This document shows positions 1-6,198 of a stretch of 23,883 bases of DNA, piece by piece. The stretch is from contig NZ_CAJKVK010000026.1 of the NCBI RefSeq assembly GCF_905203285.1, positions 1-23,883 of the forward strand. Direction: 5' to 3'. A program made the position numbers and the translations under genes. The notes beneath the pieces were generated by a model. That model did not search any database, was not told where the DNA came from, and worked only from the letters and a program-made list of their open reading frames with translations. Numbering within the stretch: the first letter of the stretch is position 1; each line of letters opens with the position of its first letter. This stretch comes from an uncultured Succinatimonas sp. Lineage in GTDB: Bacteria; Pseudomonadota; Gammaproteobacteria; Enterobacterales; Succinivibrionaceae.

Positions 1-1397
1 TGTCCGATACCGACTGCAACCGACTGTCCGCTCTTGCCGCAAGTGCCGATTCCGGCATCAAATTCCAAATCGTTTCCGACCATTGACACCAGATTCATGA
101 CTTCAGGACCGTTGCCGATTAAAGTGGCACCTTTTATCGGCACATCAATTTTGCCGTTTTTAATAAGATATGCTTCAGAGGTACTGAACACGAACTTCCC
201 TGAGGTGATATCAACCTGGCCACCGCTAAAGTTAACCGCATAAATACCGTCTTTAACTGAAGAAATTATTTCATCTTTTGTGTAGTTTCCGGGCAGCATA
301 TAAGTATTGGTCATACGCGGCAGCGGCAAGCAGCTGTATGATTCACGCCGTCCGTTGCCGGTTGAGTGAACTCCCATCAGCATGGCATTCTGCCTATCCT
401 GCATATAACCTTTTAGTATGCCGTTTTCAATTAAAACAGTATGCTGACTTACCGTGCCCTCATCATCACAACTTAAAGATCCGCGTCTATCCTGTATTGT
501 CCCGTCATCAATAATGGTACAAGCAGAAGATGCAACCTTGGTTCCGACCTTATCGCTAAAAGCAGAGCTCTTCGTGCGGTTAAAATCACCTTCAAGTCCG
601 TGACCTACTGCTTCATGAATCAAAACACCGGGCCATCCTGCACCCAAAACAACCGGCATGGTTCCGGCAGGAGCCGAAATTGCTTCCATGTTAATCGAAG
701 CGGAGCGAACCGCTTCTTTAGCCAGAGATTCAACAACACCTTCTTTAATGAATCTATCAAAAAGATAAGCGCCACCCATTGACGCAAAGCCCTGCTCCAT
801 TCTTCCGTCAGAACCTGCCATAATAACCGTCACTGACAGCTGTGCAGTAGGTTTTATGTCACAAGCAAAAGTACCGTCGGTATTTACGACGATTTTATGA
901 CAATAAAGTCCGCCTAAACTTGCCATAACCTGTATTACACGTTTATCAAGTAAGCGTGCACATTTATCAAGTTTTTCCAAAAGCAAAACTTTTATCTCGC
1001 GAGGCAGACTGTCGATAGGATTTTCCTCGGTATACAAAGGCACAAAATTCTTTGGCGTTAAAATTTTGACTTTACCGCATTCATGTCCGCCGCTAATGCT
1101 GCGTGCCGCTTTACATGCTTCAATAAGTGAGGTTTTATCAATAATATCGGAGTAGGCAAATCCGGTTTTTTCGCCGAGAACGGCTCTTACGCCAACTCCT
1201 TTTGATATGTCATAAGATCCGCCTTTGACGATGCCTTCTTCCAAAAAGAAACTTTCAGTGACATTTTTTTCAAAATACATATCACCAAAATCAATCTTGC
1301 GCGATGCAAGTTCAGCTAATGCCTTGTCTAAAAAATTTTTGTCTATTTCAGCTGGATCAAGAAGCACTGATGATGCTTTAGTAAAAATATCCGACAT
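1..1397 (-). CDS. tldD: TldD metalloprotease, 3' end cut by window edge
   Basis: TldD is the catalytic half of the TldD/TldE zinc protease, which trims peptides such as microcin B17 precursor and degrades unfolded CcdA in the cytoplasm. I translated the minus strand from the ATG at 1397 and the frame stays open to position 1, giving 465 codons; E. coli TldD has 481, so about 15 residues are missing at the edge. The HExxxH zinc motif reads HEAVGHGLEGDF, with its two histidines at about 615-617 and 600-602. The C-terminal family signature GIGTCGKSGQSVAVGIG lies at the edge. The start is two bases past the maf stop, so the gene is the last visible member of the mre operon. No tldE is in the window. 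In E. coli, rng and yhdP lie between maf and tldD; here they are absent. Identification is secure. Confidence 0.96.
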   Translation of the reverse strand, partial: MSDIFTKASSVLLDPAEIDKNFLDKALAELASRKIDFGDMYFEKNVTESFFLEEGIVKGGSYDISKGVGVRAVLGEKTGFAYSDIIDKTSLIEACKAARSISGGHECGKVKILTPKNFVPLYTEENPIDSLPREIKVLLLEKLDKCARLLDKRVIQVMASLGGLYCHKIVVNTDGTFACDIKPTAQLSVTVIMAGSDGRMEQGFASMGGAYLFDRFIKEGVVESLAKEAVRSASINMEAISAPAGTMPVVLGAGWPGVLIHEAVGHGLEGDFNRTKSSAFSDKVGTKVASSACTIIDDGTIQDRRGSLSCDDEGTVSQHTVLIENGILKGYMQDRQNAMLMGVHSTGNGRRESYSCLPLPRMTNTYMLPGNYTKDEIISSVKDGIYAVNFSGGQVDITSGKFVFSTSEAYLIKNGKIDVPIKGATLIGNGPEVMNLVSMVGNDLEFDAGIGTCGKSGQSVAVGIG

Positions 1398-1399
1398 AA

Positions 1400-1987
1400 T
1401 TACATTAACGCCTTAACCGTTCTTGGAAAAATTGAAAAGCGCTCTAAAGCCTCACGGGTCTGACATGCAGGAAGCCCCACGACCGAACTTACCGAGCCGT
1501 TAACTTTTTCAATAAGCATTGCCGCAATTCCCTGCAAAGCATAAGATCCGGATTTATCGTCACTTTCACCTGAATCAACATAAATTCGTGCCAATTTTTC
1601 ATCAAAAGAGGAAAAAGTAACATCTGTCACCGTGACAAATTCTTCCTTACCTTGAGGACCCACTATACAAACCGCGGTATAAACCTGATGCGTCTTACCT
1701 GAAAGCTTTAATATCATTTTAAGAGCATCGTCCCGATCCTGCGGTTTCCCTAGAATCTCATTACCGCAAACAACTATAGTGTCAGCGGCTAAAACCACGT
1801 TTTTAGGATAATTGGTAAACACCGCAAAAGCCTTATTATGAGCAAGACGTGCCACTAAATCATACGGTTTTTCTCCATCAAAAGGGCTTTCGTCAATTTC
1901 AGGAGAAACTATAGTAAACGCCAAACCCATGTTATTTAAAAAGTCGCGACGTCTTGGAGAAGACGAAGCCAAAATTAAGTCGTACAT
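1400..1987 (-). CDS. maf: Maf-family nucleotide pyrophosphatase, YhdE type (dTTP/UTP)
   Basis: Maf/YhdE enzymes hydrolyse non-canonical or excess nucleoside triphosphates, chiefly dTTP and UTP, to the monophosphate and have been linked to septum inhibition. The 195-residue product has the N-terminal nucleotide-binding motif ASSSPRRR (residues 7-14), the conserved Lys52 in RLAHNKA, the catalytic Asp in AADT (66-70) and GKPQ (80-83). ADT and SPRR point to the YhdE subgroup; YceF has SPWR and SDQ. The ATG overlaps the mreD stop in a TAATG junction and is preceded by GGAAG, so translation is probably coupled. The position behind mreD matches E. coli yhdE. Substrate preference is inferred from the family. 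Confidence 0.93.
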   Translation of the reverse strand: MYDLILASSSPRRRDFLNNMGLAFTIVSPEIDESPFDGEKPYDLVARLAHNKAFAVFTNYPKNVVLAADTIVVCGNEILGKPQDRDDALKMILKLSGKTHQVYTAVCIVGPQGKEEFVTVTDVTFSSFDEKLARIYVDSGESDDKSGSYALQGIAAMLIEKVNGSVSSVVGLPACQTREALERFSIFPRTVKALM

Positions 1988-2508
1988 TAATCTTCCTGTT
2001 CCGCGCCGAACGGCACGACTGCAAATTTTTTACATAAATACTTAAGAAACAACGCAATAAACATCCATGCCACCGTAGTAGCAAGTGCCGTCCCTATAAA
2101 ATTGACATGATAATTTCCGGCGCCTAAAAGATGTTCAAGCCAATATGCGGCAACGTGAGCAATAATATTTACCAAGCCGATGATTATTGCCTGCTGATAA
2201 ATAACATAATTTGAAAATCGCTTAAACTGCGTACGAATAATAAACACCTGCGCTGCACAGATAAGGGCATTGATAGCCAACGGAGCGCCGGTAAGCAAAT
2301 CCAAAATCAATCCGCAAATCCATGCAAGCCCCATATTGATTCTTTGGGGATCAAAAAAGGCAAAATAAATAAGCACTAACGCCAAAAAATCCGGACGAAA
2401 CATTTCAATTTCGGCAGGAAAGTGCACTATTTCAAGAAATAATGCGATAAAAACTGAAAAACAGAACAATAAATAACTCGAATGTTTAGGAGCCTTTTTC
2501 TTATCCAT
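1987..2508 (-). CDS. mreD: Rod-shape protein MreD
   Basis: MreD is an inner-membrane component of the elongasome, the complex that directs lateral peptidoglycan synthesis with MreB, MreC, RodA and PBP2. The 173-residue product (E. coli 162) is very hydrophobic with about five predicted membrane segments, starting at residues 12-27 and ending near 145-160, and has the family's charged first loop (FRPDFLALVLIYFAF then DPQRINMGLAW). A strong Shine-Dalgarno AGGAGG lies six bases before the ATG at 2508. The start is inside the mreC coding end (8-base overlap) and the stop overlaps maf by one base. Sequence conservation in this family is low, so the call rests on topology plus position. Confidence 0.93.
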   Translation of the reverse strand: MDKKKAPKHSSYLLFCFSVFIALFLEIVHFPAEIEMFRPDFLALVLIYFAFFDPQRINMGLAWICGLILDLLTGAPLAINALICAAQVFIIRTQFKRFSNYVIYQQAIIIGLVNIIAHVAAYWLEHLLGAGNYHVNFIGTALATTVAWMFIALFLKYLCKKFAVVPFGAEQED

Positions 2509-3478
2509 TAAAAGCCTCCTTGTTCATGTCCGAATTTTTAGGATTAATCAAAGACAGTTTTTCAAGTGTTTTTCTTATCGACTCTCGTTTTAAAACATTC
2601 TTTGAATCGGTACGACTCTTAACAGGCAGCGTTCCTTGGGTATTTTCCTTAATAAGATCATCCTGAACCCAAAGCATCAGTACATAGCGAATGCGATCAA
2701 AATCAACTAAAGGCTCAGCTTTTACTAAAGCAAAAGCCGCAGATTTATCGCCGCCTACTTCAGTGACCACCGCAACCGGATATCCTGCAGGATAAACACC
2801 GCCCAAGCCTGAGGTAACAAGAACATCTCCTACCTTTATATCGGCATTACGCGGAACATTATCAATTGACAGAGAATCATGAATGCCAACACCCGATGCT
2901 ATAGCTCTTATTTGAGTGCGTAAATTCATAACCGGAACAGAGCTTACCGAATCAATAAGCAGTAAAACCTGAGAACTTGCGTAATTTGCTGAAATTACCT
3001 GTCCGACTAAACCTTTTTCAGTAATAACCGGCATTCCGACGTATACCCCGGATCCGGTACCGCGATTTATCACAACTCGCTTTAAATACGGATCGATATT
3101 AACGTCAAGAACAATTCCAACCATACGCTTTGATGTTTCCTGTAAAGGAGTATTAAGCAGCTTGCGCATATGAGCATTTTCAAGCTCTAAAGATTTAAGG
3201 CGCAACAAATCAGCCCGCTGAGTATAAAGCTCACGGGCAAGCTGTTCGTTTTCACTTATCAAAGCTTCACGGCTTTTAAACTGCTCAGTTACCGCATCGG
3301 TTATCGAACGCGGAGAATCGGCAAAAACCATTACCGGATATAAAGCAGTCTCAAGATAATAACGAAAATCGCTCATCACCTTTAATTTGATATCAGAAAG
3401 CATTACCACTATTGATAACAAAAAGATGAGAGCGAAACGAAAAATGTACCAGCCGTTTGAAATTTCAGGCTTATTCAA
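2501..3478 (-). CDS. mreC: Rod-shape protein MreC (TTG start)
   Basis: MreC is a bitopic periplasmic scaffold that links MreB filaments to the peptidoglycan synthases. The 325-residue product (E. coli 367) has one N-terminal membrane segment at about 12-29, a coiled coil at about 60-108 (QFKSREALISENEQLARELY onward), then the double beta-barrel domain with MVGIVLDVN, GTGSGVYVGMPVITEKGLVGQV and GDVLVTSGLGGVYPAGYPV. The first codon is TTG at 3478-3476; it is supported by GAGG seven bases upstream and by no better ATG before the membrane segment. A Lys/Arg-rich tail follows residue 280 and is divergent. The gene begins 25 bases after mreB and its end overlaps mreD. Confidence 0.95.
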   Translation of the reverse strand: MNKPEISNGWYIFRFALIFLLSIVVMLSDIKLKVMSDFRYYLETALYPVMVFADSPRSITDAVTEQFKSREALISENEQLARELYTQRADLLRLKSLELENAHMRKLLNTPLQETSKRMVGIVLDVNIDPYLKRVVINRGTGSGVYVGMPVITEKGLVGQVISANYASSQVLLLIDSVSSVPVMNLRTQIRAIASGVGIHDSLSIDNVPRNADIKVGDVLVTSGLGGVYPAGYPVAVVTEVGGDKSAAFALVKAEPLVDFDRIRYVLMLWVQDDLIKENTQGTLPVKSRTDSKNVLKRESIRKTLEKLSLINPKNSDMNKEAFNG

Positions 3479-3503
3479 AACGCAACCTCAGAAAAAAGAT
3501 CTT

Positions 3504-4556
3504 TTAGTCAAAGACCTCACTTTCTCTTGCATCGTACATTTCAAGAGCGCGACCGCCGCCGCGGGCTACGCAAGTTAACGGATCATCAGCAACAACTACC
3601 GGAATTCCCGTTTCTTCACGAATAAGCTTATCAATATTGTTCAAAAGAGCGCCGCCGCCAGACAGCATCATGCCGCGTTCTGCAATATCTGCAGCAAGTT
3701 CAGGAGGAGTTCTCTCCAAAGCAACACGTACGGCACTGATAATGCCTTTTATCGGATCGGACAAAGCCTCAAGCACTTCGTTGGAGTTCAATGTGAAAGA
3801 GCGGGGAACTCCTTCAACCACAGAGCGGCCGCGAACTTCAATCTCTTTCATCTCCTGCTCTGCATAAGCAGATCCGATTTCAATCTTGATTTTTTCCGCG
3901 GTAGATTCACCTATTTCATAGCGCTTGGTATTGCGCACATAGTTAATGATTGCCTGATCAAAGCGATCACCGCCGATACGCACTGAGTTTGAATAAACAA
4001 TACCGTTCAATGAAATAATAGCGACTTCAGTAGTACCGCCGCCGATATCAATGATCATGGATCCTGATGCTTCGGAAACAGGCAAACCGGCACCGATTGC
4101 AGCGGCCATCGGTTCAGTAATTAAAAATACTTCGCTGGCACCTGCACCCTCAACAGACTCGCGAATTGCACGTCTTTCAACTTGAGTGGCACCGCAAGGC
4201 ACGCATACTAAAACTCTCGGTGAAGGTTTAAACGGAAAGAAACGCGAACCTGCCAAAACTTTATCGATAAAGTACTGCAGCATTTTTTCCGTATATTGGA
4301 AATCGGCGATTACGCCGTCTTTCATCGGACGGATTACTTCAATATTCTCAGGATTACGTCCGAGCATTACTTTAGCGGCTTTACCGACGGCATCAACTTT
4401 ACGCTGAGCACCACCGTTTCTATCGAGTCTTACCGCAACGACTGACGGCTCATTTAAAACGATGCCTTTATCTTTTATATAAACAAGGGTATTTGCCGTT
4501 CCCAAATCTATCGACAAATCATTGGAAAACAAGCCGCGCAATTTTCTAAATAACAT
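3504..4556 (-). CDS. mreB: Cell-shape actin homologue MreB
   Basis: MreB polymerises on the cytoplasmic face of the inner membrane and positions elongation-specific cell-wall synthesis. The 350-residue product matches the family length (E. coli 347). It starts with an amphipathic segment MLFRKLRGLFSND typical of membrane-binding proteobacterial MreB, followed by the actin-fold phosphate loops DLGTANTLVYI (about 17-27) and DIGGGTTEVAI (about 168-178) and the adenosine motif SGGGALLNNI near residue 300. It is the first gene of the mreBCD-maf-tldD operon. No strong Shine-Dalgarno is visible before the ATG, although GGTG lies about 9 bases upstream. A candidate extended -10 promoter lies about 70 bases before the start. 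Confidence 0.98.
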   Translation of the reverse strand: MLFRKLRGLFSNDLSIDLGTANTLVYIKDKGIVLNEPSVVAVRLDRNGGAQRKVDAVGKAAKVMLGRNPENIEVIRPMKDGVIADFQYTEKMLQYFIDKVLAGSRFFPFKPSPRVLVCVPCGATQVERRAIRESVEGAGASEVFLITEPMAAAIGAGLPVSEASGSMIIDIGGGTTEVAIISLNGIVYSNSVRIGGDRFDQAIINYVRNTKRYEIGESTAEKIKIEIGSAYAEQEMKEIEVRGRSVVEGVPRSFTLNSNEVLEALSDPIKGIISAVRVALERTPPELAADIAERGMMLSGGGALLNNIDKLIREETGIPVVVADDPLTCVARGGGRALEMYDARESEVFD

Positions 4557-4623
4557 TATTCGGCACCAACACTTTGAAAAATCAAATAAAAATTTTTAAA
4601 ATTAATATAATCTTAAAATAAAA

Positions 4624-4632
4624 AGTATACCA
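4624..4632 (-). promoter_or_regulatory. Candidate mreB promoter (extended -10)
   Basis: On the minus strand TGGTATACT gives an extended -10 element (TGn plus TATACT, five of six to consensus). No good -35 hexamer is seen at 16-18 bases, as is common with extended -10 promoters. Transcription would begin near 4617 and give a leader of about 60 bases. Confidence 0.5.
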
Positions 4633-4770
4633 TAAGAGTATTTTCACCGTAGCCTATATTACGTAAAAAGCTCTAAATCAAGTGAGAAACAAATTACGCA
4701 ACAAACCGCATAACATTAACAAAAAATCTTGATTCAAAAAGTTAACTCAAAACTCTCTAAAATTTAACAA

Positions 4771-4827
4771 TTATCCAGATTTCTTAATCTCCTCAGGAAT
4801 ACGAAACGTAATAGTAACTGATGACAT
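4771..4827 (-). pseudogene. 18-codon stub resembling the N-terminus of a ribbon-helix-helix antitoxin
   Basis: On the minus strand ATG at 4827 opens the frame MSSVTITFRIPEEIKKSG and stops at TAA (4773-4771). A canonical Shine-Dalgarno AAAGGAG lies five to six bases before the ATG, stronger than that of most genes here. The alternating hydrophobic strand TITFRIP followed by a charged helix start EEIKK is the pattern of CopG/RelB-type antitoxin N-termini. The other two frames also close within a few codons, so a single frameshift does not restore a longer protein. I infer a truncated relic of a toxin-antitoxin gene; a short translated peptide is the alternative. No toxin partner is visible. Confidence 0.4.
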
Positions 4828-5137
4828 TTTTATCTCCTTTTTCTTTCAGTAAGACAACCATATTGCCTAAGACTTTTCTTTATTTAAAAATCGTGTTAAA
4901 AATCAATGCAATACAATGAAATACGGATGCCACATATCGGCTGAAGACATAGCACATTCAGAGAAAACAAAAATACACTCTTATAATTGCAAGTTAAGCA
5001 CATGTAATGATTACACTGCCGGTATTAACAGATATTTTCTGCGGCTACAAACAATATATTGAAAGTGAGAACTCACACGCTAAAAGTATTTGACTAAAGG
5101 CAAGAGATATTTGAGTTTTTTACTTAGTAAAAAAAAA

Positions 5138-5210
5138 CAAAATCCCCATTAACACAAATCAAAGCGCTAATTAAAAACTTCAGCTCCGCTTTGATCCTCT
5201 GGGGATTTTG
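5138..5210 (-). terminator. Nested hairpin terminator downstream of ssb
   Basis: The outer arms CAAAATCCCC (5138-5147) and GGGGATTTTG (5201-5210) pair perfectly over 10 bp. Inside them ATCAAAGCG (5158-5166) and CGCTTTGAT (5187-5195) pair over 9 bp. In the minus direction the outer stem is followed by TTTTTTTT, so it should end the ssb transcript, which stops 21 bases before it. The two-tier shape is larger than a usual intrinsic terminator. Confidence 0.82.
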
Positions 5211-5231
5211 CAGACAAGGTAATAATGTTAA

Positions 5232-5924
5232 TTAAAACGGAATGTCGTCATTATTGCCGAAATCATTATTAACCGGAGGTTCACCTGCTACATTGCGCTG
5301 AGGGTTCTGAGCATTATCCTCATCGCGCATATTATATTTTGCACCGGCGTCCATATCGTCATCAGGCATAGATGACATGCCGTTATCCATGCTGTCGTAT
5401 GCACCAACCTGGCTCTGACCGTACGGAGACTGCATAGGAGTTTGAGCATATCCGGTTTGCGGCTGAGTCATGATAGGCTGAGAGGCATTGCCGTATACGT
5501 TCTGGTTGGGCTGACCGTAAACGCTGTTGCCTTGGTTAAAGCGCGGATTGCGGTAAGAATTACCCTGCGGCAAAGAAGAAGATTGTGCTCTTGAACCTAA
5601 AATCTGCATCTCATCTGCAACAATCTCGGTCACGCTGCGTTTTTGTCCCTGCTTATCCATAAATGAACGGGTACGCAGTTTACCCTCAACATAAATCTGA
5701 GATCCTTTATGTAAGTACTGCTTAGCGATATCTGCAAGCTTGCCCCACATTACTACGCGATGCCATTCTGCATATTCCGTTGTTTCACCGGTATCAATAT
5801 TGCGACGTACTTCGTTGGTTACCATTGAAATATTCGTGACGCTGCAACCGCTATGTGTAGTGCGGCATAAAGGCTCATCACCTAAATTACCGATTAAAAT
5901 TACTTTATTGACTCCACGTGCCAT
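5232..5924 (-). CDS. ssb: Single-stranded DNA-binding protein
   Basis: SSB coats single-stranded DNA during replication, repair and recombination and recruits partners through its C-terminal tip. Residues 1-113 form the OB fold, starting MARGVNKVILIGNLG and containing EWHRVVMWGKLADIA and KGSQIYVEGKLRTR, close to the E. coli protein. Residues 114-220 are a low-complexity linker rich in Gln, Asn, Gly, Tyr, Met and Pro, and the protein ends in the acidic tip NDDIPF. At 230 residues it is longer than E. coli SSB (178), the difference being in the linker. The ATG is preceded by AAAAGGG. It diverges from uvrA as in E. coli and is followed by its own terminator. Confidence 0.97.
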   Translation of the reverse strand: MARGVNKVILIGNLGDEPLCRTTHSGCSVTNISMVTNEVRRNIDTGETTEYAEWHRVVMWGKLADIAKQYLHKGSQIYVEGKLRTRSFMDKQGQKRSVTEIVADEMQILGSRAQSSSLPQGNSYRNPRFNQGNSVYGQPNQNVYGNASQPIMTQPQTGYAQTPMQSPYGQSQVGAYDSMDNGMSSMPDDDMDAGAKYNMRDEDNAQNPQRNVAGEPPVNNDFGNNDDIPF

Positions 5925-6004
5925 ATAAAAACCCTTTTATGGACTGATGTGTTTTAAAATTTTATGTCGTATCGTGCGTTTCATTAATAAGTGGCATCCG
6001 GCAA

Positions 6005-6020
6005 AGATGTACTTACATCT
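6005..6020. promoter_or_regulatory. Perfect 16-bp palindrome between ssb and uvrA
   Basis: AGATGTA-CT-TACATCT is an exact inverted repeat. On the minus strand it lies just downstream of the candidate ssb -10, where a repressor would block transcription. It is not a LexA box. The role as an operator is inferred from position. Confidence 0.4.
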
Positions 6021-6031
6021 GAGACTTAACT

Positions 6032-6040
6032 ATCATATCA
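6032..6040 (-). promoter_or_regulatory. Candidate ssb promoter (extended -10)
   Basis: Minus-strand TGATATGAT contains TG one base before TATGAT, a good extended -10. No clear -35 is present. Transcription would start near 6025, leaving a leader of about 100 bases that begins with the 6005-6020 palindrome. Confidence 0.4.
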
Positions 6041-6198
6041 GAGAATACCGGGCTTTTTCTTAACTTTACTTTGACAAACAAAGAAAAATTTAGATGCCTG
6101 ACTTATACTTAACCAGAAAAATTATCATTTCAGATAAAAAATAAGCGCAATTAACCTAAAATCGCGCTCTAATAATATTAATCTTACGTAAAATCGAT

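Larger units (their letters stand above)
4557..5231. other. 675-base intergenic region between mreB and ssb
   Basis: Both flanking genes read leftward. From right to left the region holds the ssb terminator (5138-5210), a 13-bp palindrome TGTAATGATTACA (5003-5015), an 18-codon antitoxin-like stub with a strong ribosome site (4771-4827) and the mreB promoter (about 4624-4632). The remainder is AT-rich with no ORF I can support. Its unusual length for this compact neighbourhood, together with the stub, suggests remains of an inserted and decayed module. Confidence 0.7.
5925..6198. other. Divergent ssb/uvrA intergenic region
   Basis: This 274-base region holds the ssb promoter and palindrome listed separately. 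For uvrA I see TTGACA at about 6071 and TATACT at about 6105, but they are 27 bases apart and cannot form one sigma-70 promoter; TATACT alone is the best -10. No ORF of note. Confidence 0.5.

Noticed and set aside
4916..5062. A 48-codon plus-strand ORF starting MKYGCHISAEDIAHSEK
   Set aside because: No ribosome-binding site, no recognisable family, and composition like the surrounding non-coding DNA; probably chance.
5925..6198. A canonical LexA (SOS) box between ssb and uvrA
   Set aside because: Scanning for CTG-N10-CAG found only CTG...CAG pairs with 13 or 17 bases between them, so none fits.
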